Below are positions 34,733 through 43,239 of a DNA stretch of 64,000 nucleotides, piece by piece. The position numbers were made by a program, and so were the translations under genes. Position 1 is the stretch's first letter, and each line of letters opens with the position of its first letter. A model generated the notes under the pieces. It worked only from the letters and a program-made list of their open reading frames with translations, did not search any database and was not told the origin of the DNA. Origin of the DNA: JARRNJ01 sp037385045 (lineage in GTDB: Bacteria > Pseudomonadota > Gammaproteobacteria > JASBUN01); contig JARRNJ010000005.1 of assembly GCA_037385045.1 (NCBI GenBank), positions 62,001 through 126,000 on the forward strand. Direction: 5' to 3'.

Positions 34733-36414
34733 AGGAGCGCCCGTTGTTTGGTCGCTCCCGGATGGAAGGTCAGGACGACGCGGGTGCCCTCTCCCGGCTC
34801 CGTTTCGATGCTCAGTTCACCGCCCAGGCGGTGAGCGCGCTCCTGCATGATGGACAGCCCGATATGCTCACCGGGCTTGCCGTCCAATACCGGTGATTTG
34901 ATACCGACACCGTCATCTTCGACCAGAGCGACGCAGTTGCCGTCCGCGTCGGTGCGCAGCAACACCCGTACGGCGTGGGCCTTGCTGTACTTGCGTATGT
35001 TGGTCAACGCCTCCTGTATGATGCGTAGCACCTGCATTTCCAGTACCGAAGGAAGCCTCATGTCTTTCCATTGGTTCTGGAAAAATATCGGAATCTTTGA
35101 CTCCTTGCGGAAGCGGTCGACGACATGTTCGATGGCTGCGACCAGACCGCGTTCATCAAAAGGTGCGCGGAAGTGGGCCAGCAGCTCGCGCAGCTCCGTG
35201 TATGCCTCGTCAAGGCCGTTCTTGAGCTGAAGGACCTCCTTGCGCGCCTCCTCGCTCTCGGAGTCTTCAAGCGTCTCGTCCAGCATACGTACCTGGAAAC
35301 GCAGGCTTGCCAGGGTCTGGGCCAGGGAGTCATGCAGCTCATGGGAGAGCATGTTGCGTTCGCGCAGGATCGACAGGCGTTTGGACGTCTCATCGAGGCG
35401 GGATTTCTCGATCGCCATTCCCAGGTGGCGGCCGATGCTGGTGAGCAGATCCTTGATATCCTCGCGACCCACCAGCCCCGGTTTGGGAACGAATAGATTG
35501 TAGACTCCCAGATTGTTGCCGCGGTATTGGAGCGGCACCGCAATCATCTCTACATCCTCGTCGGGGAAGAACGGCTTGCCAGCGAACCGGCTGCATTGCC
35601 GCACGTTGTCCTGCGACAACAGGGTTCCCTCCCGCACGGCCTGTCCGCACATGCAGCGGCCGACCGCAACGTATTCCTCGTCATCGGCGATGTCGTGATC
35701 CATGCCGAGGCTCGCTACAAGGCGCATTTGATCGTCATCAGTGAGCAGACGTACGGTGGCCGCTTTGGCGTTGGTCACGGCCGAGAGCGTGATCAGGAAC
35801 CGTTTGAGGAGGTCGTCCAGGTCGCGGGATGTGTTGATGCTGGCGGCGACGTCGTAGAGGATTTCCAGCGAGCGGTTCTTCATTTCTATGCGCTCGGTCT
35901 GTTTGCGCACTTCCTGGTCCATTTCGCGCGAGAGGCGCTTGAGTTCCTCGCCGAGGCTGTTGATATCGCGCGCCAGCTCGGCAAACTCACCCCGTTCCGG
36001 TACGGGGATGCGCGCGGAGAGATTGCCGCCGCGCATGCGCAGCGCCCAATTGCGCAGGTGGGCCAGCGGCTCCATGAGGCGGCGTTGGATGCGCATGAGG
36101 ATGACGCCGATGAGCACCACCCCGGCGAACAGCAGGGTGATCTGGGCGATGTACAGGAGACCGCGCGGTTCGGCCTGAAAGAGCACGAAAAAACTGCTGA
36201 TACCGAGCAGGATCAGCACCGACATCAGTGCGACCAGCGGCCCGAACAGACCGCTCGCCACCAGGGCGCGGGGCCGGTGCTGTAGCCCCGACTTCGGAAA
36301 CAACCACGTGCCCGGGCGGCGCCAGGCCCTGGGAGCCGTACGACCGGAGCGTTGCGGGGAACGGGGGGAACCCGCGCGGCGGCCGGCATGCTGACGATTG
36401 GTTACGGTAGACAA
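34729..36414 (-). CDS. NarX-like sensor histidine kinase lacking a periplasmic sensor domain
   Basis: A 561-aa kinase. Two transmembrane helices (about residues 50-75 and 85-107) are separated by only about ten residues, so the NarX nitrate-binding periplasmic domain is absent. HAMP follows, then a GAF-like domain with cysteines in GRCMCGQAV and RQCSRF, HisKA_3 with His361 in ELHDSLAQTLA, and a HATPase ending GLSIMQERAHRLGG. The Cys-containing central domain resembles that of NarX/NarQ and could sense redox or a metal cofactor. It is divergent in input from nitrate sensors; the signal is unknown. It is located after dsrR on the same strand. Confidence 0.9.
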   Translation of the reverse strand: MSTVTNRQHAGRRAGSPRSPQRSGRTAPRAWRRPGTWLFPKSGLQHRPRALVASGLFGPLVALMSVLILLGISSFFVLFQAEPRGLLYIAQITLLFAGVVLIGVILMRIQRRLMEPLAHLRNWALRMRGGNLSARIPVPERGEFAELARDINSLGEELKRLSREMDQEVRKQTERIEMKNRSLEILYDVAASINTSRDLDDLLKRFLITLSAVTNAKAATVRLLTDDDQMRLVASLGMDHDIADDEEYVAVGRCMCGQAVREGTLLSQDNVRQCSRFAGKPFFPDEDVEMIAVPLQYRGNNLGVYNLFVPKPGLVGREDIKDLLTSIGRHLGMAIEKSRLDETSKRLSILRERNMLSHELHDSLAQTLASLRFQVRMLDETLEDSESEEARKEVLQLKNGLDEAYTELRELLAHFRAPFDERGLVAAIEHVVDRFRKESKIPIFFQNQWKDMRLPSVLEMQVLRIIQEALTNIRKYSKAHAVRVLLRTDADGNCVALVEDDGVGIKSPVLDGKPGEHIGLSIMQERAHRLGGELSIETEPGEGTRVVLTFHPGATKQRALL

Positions 36415-36634
36415 GGCGGTTCGGTGGCCAAGGTGACTTCGGGTCGACTGGCGAAAGTATATCGCATCGGTAAGTTACGCGGCAGGGTAAATTCCGCGCC
36501 CGGGCAGGGGTTTCGGCGGCAAACCGAGCGAATGCTCAGATTCCTCCGTGCCCTTGGCGTGGTCACGCCTGCCGTTGCCGGGCGATCGGCCGGCGGCCTG
36601 GTGCTGCCATCGGCTCGCCGGAGGGGAGCGCGGA

Positions 36635-36961
36635 TCAGGGTTTCTTCTTGTTCTTCTTGGGTGGAACGTAATGGGGGTCAAGAGGGTTGAGGAAGATAAA
36701 GCGCATCTGCCCGGGTTCCAGCTCGACAAAATCCATGGTGGCATCCTCCAACAGCTCGCTGCTGGGCGGATCCATGACGATCTCCACCTCGCCGTGGTTG
36801 ACCCGCGTATCGGCTTCGTTCGCCTCATCGAATCCCATGCCATATTCGATGCTGCCGTCCTGATTGGACTTGGCGGCGATGCGCAAGGCCAGCCCCTGGG
36901 CCTCGCTTTTCCGGATGGCTTCGCGGATCTGTTCAAGTGCGGCCTCGGTTACGGTGAACAT
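36635..36961 (-). CDS. dsrR: DsrR, A-type iron-sulfur carrier-like protein without cysteines
   Basis: A 108-aa protein with the IscA/HesB fold (MFTVTEAALEQIREAIRKSE; LALRIAAKSNQDGSIEYGMGF; MDFVELEPGQMRFIFLNPLDP) but no cysteine anywhere, whereas IscA has three. This is the hallmark of DsrR, which in Allochromatium vinosum is reported to act post-transcriptionally on dsr gene expression and not as a cluster scaffold. The basic lysine-rich tail (PPKKNKKKP) is notable. It is 27 bp after dsrN. Confidence 0.9.
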   Translation of the reverse strand: MFTVTEAALEQIREAIRKSEAQGLALRIAAKSNQDGSIEYGMGFDEANEADTRVNHGEVEIVMDPPSSELLEDATMDFVELEPGQMRFIFLNPLDPHYVPPKKNKKKP

Positions 36962-36988
36962 ACTCTCTCCCCTTGGTCGGCGCGCCGT

Positions 36989-38404
36989 TCAGCGGCGGTG
37001 TTGCGACGGCTCTGCGTCGGCGGTGCGCGCCTGCTTGACGCGGCGCACGAAGGCGACAAATCGTTGTGCCCAGTGGTTGGCTTCGACATCGCGCAGGTGG
37101 GCATAGTTGGCCTGAAGATTCTTGTAGACGATGCCGTCATGGCGCCCGTCGATACCCGTGCCGCGGGCAACCTCGTAGGCAAACTTCAACGTATCGTCTA
37201 CGCGGTCCAGGCGTGAGTAATGAAATTCGTGGCCGAAGATTTCGCTGCCGGCGCGGTCGGCCAACGGCCACAAGCCTTTGCCGGTCTCGCGCAGGCGAAT
37301 GTAACCCCGTCCCTGCGGACGGGCATGCATGGTGACGTCGGCGGGCAATACGCCCACCATGTCGCAAGTCCTGTCGTTCCAGGTGACGGTGCGGGCCAGG
37401 TACATCAGCCCGCCGCACTCGGCATAGGCGGGCATGCCGGCGTCGATGGCCGCGCGGATTTCCCGGCGCAGCGACTGGTTCGACTCCAGCTGCTCCATGT
37501 GGGTTTCAGGGAATCCGCCGCCGATGAACAGCGCGTCCACGTTCGGCAGATGGGTTTCGCCGAGCGTATTGAACAGGACCAGCTCGGCGCCGGCGGTCTG
37601 CAGCGCCTCCAGGTCGCCCGGATAATAGAAGCCGAACGCGGAGTCCCGCGCGAGTCCGATGCGTACGTCCGGCTCGGGGCAGACCGGGTCCCGCGTGGCG
37701 TGGGACGGCAGCGGCTGGATGGCGGCCTGGGCGGCGATTTGCCGCAGCCGGTCGATATCCACCTGGCCGGCAATCGCGTCGGCAATATGGCGGATCTGCT
37801 CGTCGGCCCGCCCCGATTCATTGCTGGGGATCAGGCCCAGATGGCGCTCGTCGATGACCAGGCCGGAATCCTGGTGGACTGCGCCGAGCACCTCGACGTC
37901 GGTGTAGTGCTGGAGAATAGCTCGCAACTTTGACTCATGCCGCTTGCCCCCGACCTTGTTCAGGATCACGCCCGCGATGCGGATGTTGCGGTCGAACGCC
38001 TGATAGCCGAGCACCAGGGGCGCGATGCCCCGGGTCATGCCGCGGGCGTCGAGCACCAGGACCACCGGCGCGGCCAGCAGCGCCGCCAGTGCCGCGTTGC
38101 TATTGCTTCCATCCAGGTCGAGCCCGTCATACAGGCCCTTGTTGCCTTCGATGAGGCCCACGTCGGCGGTCTGCATATGGCGGGCGAAGGTGGAGAGAAT
38201 CTCATGCCGCCCCTGGGTGTAGAAGTCGAGGTTGTGGCAATTGCGGCCGGCCGCCTTGGTCAGCCACATGGGGTCGATGTAGTCGGGGCCCTTTTTGAAT
38301 GGCTGCACCTGCAGCCCGCGCTGCGCAAGCGCTGCGCAAAGCCCAAGGGTGACCGTTGTCTTGCCCGAAGACTTGTGTGCGGCCGAGAGTAGCAGGTGTG
38401 CCAT
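36989..38404 (-). CDS. dsrN: DsrN, siroheme (cobyrinic acid a,c-diamide synthase-like) amidase
   Basis: A 471-aa CobB/CbiA-type glutamine amidotransferase. The N-terminal P-loop domain has LLLSAAHKSSGKTTVTLGL and KGPDYIDPMWLTKAAGR; the C-terminal class-I-like glutaminase domain has ECGGLMYLARTVTW with the active-site Cys and ends with EFHYSRLDRV. In dsr operons this enzyme converts siroheme to siroamide for the sulfite reductase. Without the dsr context it would be called CobB; no other cobalamin genes are present. Confidence 0.93.
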   Translation of the reverse strand: MAHLLLSAAHKSSGKTTVTLGLCAALAQRGLQVQPFKKGPDYIDPMWLTKAAGRNCHNLDFYTQGRHEILSTFARHMQTADVGLIEGNKGLYDGLDLDGSNSNAALAALLAAPVVLVLDARGMTRGIAPLVLGYQAFDRNIRIAGVILNKVGGKRHESKLRAILQHYTDVEVLGAVHQDSGLVIDERHLGLIPSNESGRADEQIRHIADAIAGQVDIDRLRQIAAQAAIQPLPSHATRDPVCPEPDVRIGLARDSAFGFYYPGDLEALQTAGAELVLFNTLGETHLPNVDALFIGGGFPETHMEQLESNQSLRREIRAAIDAGMPAYAECGGLMYLARTVTWNDRTCDMVGVLPADVTMHARPQGRGYIRLRETGKGLWPLADRAGSEIFGHEFHYSRLDRVDDTLKFAYEVARGTGIDGRHDGIVYKNLQANYAHLRDVEANHWAQRFVAFVRRVKQARTADAEPSQHRR

Positions 38405-38624
38405 GGCGGGGTAGCGGCGGCGTTCAGCGCCGACAGCGGTCCGGTTTGCGGAGCCGGATCATGGGGCGCGGCGGCGCTGTGGTGAGCGCCCGCGTGCCGT
38501 AATGCCGGTCCGGGGCCGTGAAAGAAGCGGGATGGTCAATCATTACCGTACCTCCCAAAAAGGCAGCGCCGGACGGTGCTCGCGCACGGTCCGGCGGTGT
38601 CCGGATGAGGCGTCGTGTCGATGT

Positions 38625-39854
38625 TCAGGCGGCTTCCGCCTCCCCGGACTCATGGTGCGGGTCAACCGCGGCATCGGTCAGGTCCTCGGGCAGGAACCGC
38701 AACACCCGCACGCCGATGGTCACGATCAGCATCGACAACGCGACGCCGCCCACGCCCAGCAGGAATTCGTAAATGCTGGGCGTGTAAGGATGGAACCGCT
38801 GGGCGTCGGCAAAGCTGCTGCTGATGACGTCCATGCCCGGGAACATCTGCAATGGGTAGGCTTGCCCGCCAATGATGATTACATAGACTTGGCACAACCC
38901 CCCAAGGATTACCAGTACCGATGCAATGCCGACCCAGCTGCGGGAGGAGCCGAGCTTGGAGTAGAGAATCGCCAGCGGTACCAGGCTGCCGATCAGGATC
39001 TGCCCGATCCAGAACAACTCGGTGTTTACGCTGGGGCCGGCGAGGATGAATTTCTCCACGCCGTGGCGTCCAGTGATGTAGAGATTGGTCAGATGGTAGA
39101 CCAGGACGAAATACAGCACCGCGGCGATGAAGACCCCGAGCAGGTTCTTCAGGCGCCGGATCACGGCGTCCCCAAGCGGCCGGTCGGTCCAGCGGTAGGA
39201 TGCCATCAACACCAGCAGGAAGATCGCCAGACCGAAAGCGAATGACATGATGATGAACATCGGCGCCATCAGAGCGGTGTCGTAGGCGTCCCGCGCCACC
39301 AGGAAGCCGAAGATGGAACCCGTGCCGGTGGTGAGCACCAGGCGCCAGATGAAGGCGAAAAAGCCGGCCGGTTTGTAGTACCGGTTCATTTTGCGCTCCA
39401 TCATCATCCAGATGTATACGGCCGTAACCACCAGGAAACCGGTATACAGGAAGATGTTCCAGGCGAAGATCGACTTGAAGTTGTATGTGGTCATGGCGAC
39501 GATCAGCCGGTCCGGTCGGCCCAGGTCCAGGACCAGGACCGCCAATCCCCCCACCAGCAGGGCGATCGCCAACAGTGACGAAAGTCGGCCGAGTGGTTTG
39601 TACAGCGCGCGGTTGAACACGGTACCGATGGAGGCAACGTTGAGGGCTCCCGATGCAGCGACAATCAGGAACACGGCGAATACGTGCGGCATTCCCCACA
39701 CGATCTCGTTGTCCATGCCGGTGACCCAGTGGCCGCTGGTCTCCATATGGTAGGCGGCCCCCAGCCCGATCAAGACCAGCGCACCGAGCAGCACCAACAG
39801 GCCGTAAAATCCGGCGCTGCTTCCTTCGATTTCAAGATAGTTTACTTGTTTCAT
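38625..39854 (-). CDS. dsrP: DsrP, NrfD-like quinone-interacting membrane subunit
   Basis: A 409-aa polytopic protein of the NrfD/PsrC family with about ten transmembrane helices (first two: GFYGLLVLLGALVLIGLGAA and GMPHVFAVFLIVAASGALN). It is the integral quinone-reactive subunit of the DsrMKJOP complex, receiving or passing electrons from the DsrO iron-sulfur protein. It lies 85 bp after dsrO and 220 bp before dsrN; that latter gap shows no gene. Confidence 0.95.
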   Translation of the reverse strand: MKQVNYLEIEGSSAGFYGLLVLLGALVLIGLGAAYHMETSGHWVTGMDNEIVWGMPHVFAVFLIVAASGALNVASIGTVFNRALYKPLGRLSSLLAIALLVGGLAVLVLDLGRPDRLIVAMTTYNFKSIFAWNIFLYTGFLVVTAVYIWMMMERKMNRYYKPAGFFAFIWRLVLTTGTGSIFGFLVARDAYDTALMAPMFIIMSFAFGLAIFLLVLMASYRWTDRPLGDAVIRRLKNLLGVFIAAVLYFVLVYHLTNLYITGRHGVEKFILAGPSVNTELFWIGQILIGSLVPLAILYSKLGSSRSWVGIASVLVILGGLCQVYVIIIGGQAYPLQMFPGMDVISSSFADAQRFHPYTPSIYEFLLGVGGVALSMLIVTIGVRVLRFLPEDLTDAAVDPHHESGEAEAA

Positions 39855-39939
39855 CGTATTACTTCTCGACCGCCTTACGTCTCCGCGGCTGCTGGCTCCC
39901 GGCAGCCATGAATGGTGAGGATCGTCTCCGCCTGCCGGC

Positions 39940-40701
39940 TCAAATCCCGCGGTAGCGAACGCCGGTATTGAGATTCAGGTCGGGCCGGATTTCCTTGCTG
40001 GAGTACTGCTTGAGTTGCTTGCTGATCTCGCTGCCGGGGTCCTTGAGATCCCCGAAGTACATGGCCTTGTGGCCCTCGGCGTTGCATGCCTCGACGCACG
40101 CCGGGTCCCGGGGGCCACCGACTTCATCGATGCGTTGCACGCACATGGTGCAGCTTTCCACGGTACCCATGCCGCGCGGCGCGTACTCAACCTGGTTATG
40201 CACTTCCTGGTGTTCGAAGGAACGCGCCTTGTAAGGACACGCCATCATACAATAGCGGCAACCGATGCAGATGTGCTTGTCCACGAGTACGATGCCGTCG
40301 GCACGCTTGAAGGAGGCGCCCGTCGGGCAGACGTCCACGCAGGGCGGCTCCTCGCAGTGTTGGCACATGAGCGGCAGGGAGACCGTCCATCCGGTCGCCT
40401 TGTCGCGTAGTGTCACCTTGCGAATCCATTGGGGATCAAGCCGCGGGTGGGTTTCGGGTGTCAGTCCGTTTTCCTTGTTGCAGGCGCTGACGCAGGCATC
40501 GCAGCCCGTTGCACACTTGCTGGTGTCGACCAGCATGCCCCAGCGGTGGCTGCTGGTCACGGCCTGGTCGAGCGGCTTGGCCTCGGCCAGCCCGATCAAC
40601 TTCACTCCCGACGCGAGCCCGAGTCCGGCGGCCGCTCCGGCTGCCAGAAACTTGCGGCGTGCCTCGTTGGGTGCGGTCTCATTCTTATCCGTCATAGTCA
40701 C
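39940..40701 (-). CDS. dsrO: DsrO, periplasmic four-cluster ferredoxin of DsrMKJOP
   Basis: A 253-aa iron-sulfur protein. A twin-arginine type signal (EARRKFLAAGAAAGLGLASG) precedes four cysteine groups: CATGCDACVSAC, CQHCEEPPCVDVC, CIGCRYCMMAC and CTMCVQRI with the final C-x-x-x-C near VEACNAEG. It belongs to the HybA/NrfC ferredoxin group and transfers electrons between DsrJ and DsrP. Its start overlaps the dsrJ stop by 4 bp. Confidence 0.95.
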   Translation of the reverse strand: MTMTDKNETAPNEARRKFLAAGAAAGLGLASGVKLIGLAEAKPLDQAVTSSHRWGMLVDTSKCATGCDACVSACNKENGLTPETHPRLDPQWIRKVTLRDKATGWTVSLPLMCQHCEEPPCVDVCPTGASFKRADGIVLVDKHICIGCRYCMMACPYKARSFEHQEVHNQVEYAPRGMGTVESCTMCVQRIDEVGGPRDPACVEACNAEGHKAMYFGDLKDPGSEISKQLKQYSSKEIRPDLNLNTGVRYRGI

Positions 40702-41141
40702 TTCTCCGCAGGCGCCTCAATCTTGCTGTCATAGAGTTGTATCGGTTGGAAAAGCCGTTTGGCTTCCGGTGTTTCCGTGGGAGTGGAGGCGTGGCATTCG
40801 AAGCAGTCGATGTGGACGGCCGCGTACCCGTGGCAGCTGTTGCAAAAGTGCTTCGGGCTCTCGATGCTGACCGGCTTGCCGTCGGGGCCTTCGACCGCAT
40901 GGCAGTGGATGCAGCCCTTGAGGCTGAACTGCGGCGTGCGTATTCCTTCGTGCATGGTTTCATTCCGCTGGTGCAGAATGTACTTCATGTGGTTACGCCG
41001 CATTTCTTCAGTCGGCAGGACACAGTGGGTGCCCTTGGCCTGAGGCGGGTGGGGTATGGGAACCCGGTTATCGGCGTTCGCCGCGACGCTGCTCAGCAGC
41101 GCCGCGACGAGGAGTGCCTTCAGGAACAGTGCGTACTTCAT
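40698..41141 (-). CDS. dsrJ: DsrJ, periplasmic triheme cytochrome c
   Basis: A 147-aa secreted cytochrome with a signal peptide (FLKALLVAALLSSVAANA) and three CxxCH heme sites: CIHCH, CNSCH and CFECH. An additional upstream cysteine (GTHCVLP) corresponds in position to the unusual axial heme ligand described for DsrJ. ATG 41141 is used; an in-frame TTG lies two codons earlier. Overlap with dsrO suggests coupled translation. Confidence 0.95.
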   Translation of the reverse strand: MKYALFLKALLVAALLSSVAANADNRVPIPHPPQAKGTHCVLPTEEMRRNHMKYILHQRNETMHEGIRTPQFSLKGCIHCHAVEGPDGKPVSIESPKHFCNSCHGYAAVHIDCFECHASTPTETPEAKRLFQPIQLYDSKIEAPAEK

Positions 41142-41167
41142 TGGCAATTACGATCCGTTGGTTGGCG

Positions 41168-43123
41168 TTATTCACCCAAGCCCATGTCGATGTAGCCGGT
41201 AGGGCAGACATCGGCGCAGATATGACAGCCGACGCAACGATCGTAGTCCGTGTACACGTAGCGGCCGGTGGTGGACTTGTCCTTCGGCGTGCGCTTGACT
41301 GCTTCCTGAGGGCAGAAAATCACGCAGTTGTCGCACTCGAAGCACATGCCGCAGCTCATGCACCGCTTGGCCTCGGCAACCGCGCCTTCCTCCGACAATC
41401 CCTCCATGCGCTCGCGGAACGACCCGATAACATGTTCGGCGTCCACAGGAACTTCCTTGCGCTTGTTTCGCGCCGTGTAGGGGAAGTGGCCGAGGAACAG
41501 CTTGTCGGCTGCGATGATCTCGAATTTCGAGCGGTCTTCGTAGTTGTGTACCGCCCAATTGCCGCCGGAGGTGCCGCGCAGGTCGCCGCGGTCATCTTTG
41601 TCGAAATGCTCCGGCTGCAGCCCGGTTTCGCGCAGCTTGTCCATCAGGTTGAAATGGTGCACGTCGACTTTCGGGCGCTTGCCGAGATCCTGGTGCTGGA
41701 GGTAGTGGTCGATGCTCTCGGCGGCAATGGACGCCTGGCCGATGGCGGTGGTCAGCAGATGCGGACGCACGATGTCTCCGGCGACGAAATGGCCTTCCTT
41801 GCCGGGAACCTGATAGTTCTTGTCGGCGTTGATGAAGCCGTAGCCGTTGTCGAAATCCTCGAGGCCTTCCATGTTGCCTTTCTGGCCGATGGCCGAGACC
41901 AGGAGGTCGCACTCCAGCTCGTACTCGGTGCCATCAATAGGCGTGGGTTTGCCGTCCTGGACTTCGCACTGGGCGAAACGCACCGCTTTGACGCGCCCGT
42001 CGTCACCTTTGATGGCTTTGAGGGGCATGACACTGCCGCGGATGTCCACGCCTTCATGCAGGGCGTCCCGGACCTCATGTTCGGCGGCGGTCATGTTTTC
42101 AACCGGGAACAGCGAAGTCAAAGTGACCTCGGCACCTTCGCGAGCCGCGGTGGAGGCTACGTCATGAGCGGTGTGGCCGAGCACTACGTTCTCGGGACGG
42201 TCCTTGTCGTTGATATTGGTGATGGAACCGAGTCGGCGGGCAACGGAGGCCACGTCGATGGAGGTATCACCACCACCGATGACGATTACTTTGCCCGAGA
42301 CCGCTTTCAGCCGGCCCTCGTTGAAGGCGGCGAGGAAAGCGACGCCGGAAATGGAATTGGGTGCGTCGCCGCCCTCGACCGGTACCAGCTTGCCCGAGTG
42401 CGTTCCCATGGCCCATAGGATGGCGTCGTACTCTTTTTCCAGCTGCTCGAGGCTGATGTCACGGCCGACGCGGGTATTGGTCTTGACCTCTACACCGAGA
42501 TCCAGAATGCGCTTGATCTCGCCGTCGAGCACGTTGCGCGGGGTGCGGTAGCCGGGAATCCCGTAGCGCATGAAGCCGCCCAACTCGGCATGATCGTCGA
42601 AAATTGTCGCCCCGTGTCCGCGGCGGCGCAGCTGGTAGGCGGCGGTCAGGCCCGCGGGGCCACCGCCGATGATCGCGACTTTCTTGCCGGTCTCGGCACC
42701 CGGAGCGGCGAAGACATAGTTGTTCGCCAGCGCGGTGTCGCCAATGAACTGCTCCACCGAGTTGATACCGACGTGGTCTTCCACCTGGTTGCGGTTGCAG
42801 CCGTCTTCGCAAGGGGCAGGGCAGACGCGGCCCATGATGGCGGGGAAGGGATTGGCATCGGTCGAGCGGCGGAAGGCGTATTCCTGCCAGGCCACATCCC
42901 CGGACGGCTTTTCGATCCCACGGACGATGTCCAGCCAGCCGCGAATGTCCTCACCCGCCGGGCAGCTGCCCTGGCACGGCGGCGTACGGTGAACGTAGGT
43001 CGGGCACTTGTGGCTGTGGTCGCCGTCGAAGATCTTCGCGGTCCATTCCGACCACTTGTTGTCGCCGTCCTTGAACTTGCGGAACGTCAGCTTGTCGTTC
43101 ATGTCGTCAGTGGAAGTAGCCAT
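41168..43123 (-). CDS. dsrL: DsrL, iron-sulfur flavoprotein NAD(P)H:acceptor oxidoreductase
   Basis: A 651-aa protein related to the small subunit of glutamate synthase. Order: N-terminal cysteine pattern (PPCQGSCPAGEDI, CPAPCEDGCNR), FAD site IIGGGPAGLTAAYQLRRRG, second nucleotide site VIVIGGGDTSIDVA, and a C-terminal two-cluster ferredoxin domain (CMSCGMCFECDNC and CVGCHICADVCP). DsrL is required for sulfur oxidation in Allochromatium and takes electrons released by rDsrAB. TAGGAG before ATG 43123 sets the start. Presence of dsrL marks the oxidative pathway. Confidence 0.95.
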   Translation of the reverse strand: MATSTDDMNDKLTFRKFKDGDNKWSEWTAKIFDGDHSHKCPTYVHRTPPCQGSCPAGEDIRGWLDIVRGIEKPSGDVAWQEYAFRRSTDANPFPAIMGRVCPAPCEDGCNRNQVEDHVGINSVEQFIGDTALANNYVFAAPGAETGKKVAIIGGGPAGLTAAYQLRRRGHGATIFDDHAELGGFMRYGIPGYRTPRNVLDGEIKRILDLGVEVKTNTRVGRDISLEQLEKEYDAILWAMGTHSGKLVPVEGGDAPNSISGVAFLAAFNEGRLKAVSGKVIVIGGGDTSIDVASVARRLGSITNINDKDRPENVVLGHTAHDVASTAAREGAEVTLTSLFPVENMTAAEHEVRDALHEGVDIRGSVMPLKAIKGDDGRVKAVRFAQCEVQDGKPTPIDGTEYELECDLLVSAIGQKGNMEGLEDFDNGYGFINADKNYQVPGKEGHFVAGDIVRPHLLTTAIGQASIAAESIDHYLQHQDLGKRPKVDVHHFNLMDKLRETGLQPEHFDKDDRGDLRGTSGGNWAVHNYEDRSKFEIIAADKLFLGHFPYTARNKRKEVPVDAEHVIGSFRERMEGLSEEGAVAEAKRCMSCGMCFECDNCVIFCPQEAVKRTPKDKSTTGRYVYTDYDRCVGCHICADVCPTGYIDMGLGE

Positions 43124-43239
43124 TGTAAATTCTCCTATCAACAGATCGTTGCCGCTCGGCTGACACTATTCAAATACAGTCGATGCATGGGCGGAATCGT
43201 GTACATGGGGATTAACGCCGCCCGCGGGTTGTTCGAGAC

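Noticed and set aside
36989..38404. Cobalamin biosynthesis gene cobB
   Set aside because: No other cobalamin genes are nearby and the position inside the dsr operon identifies it as DsrN.
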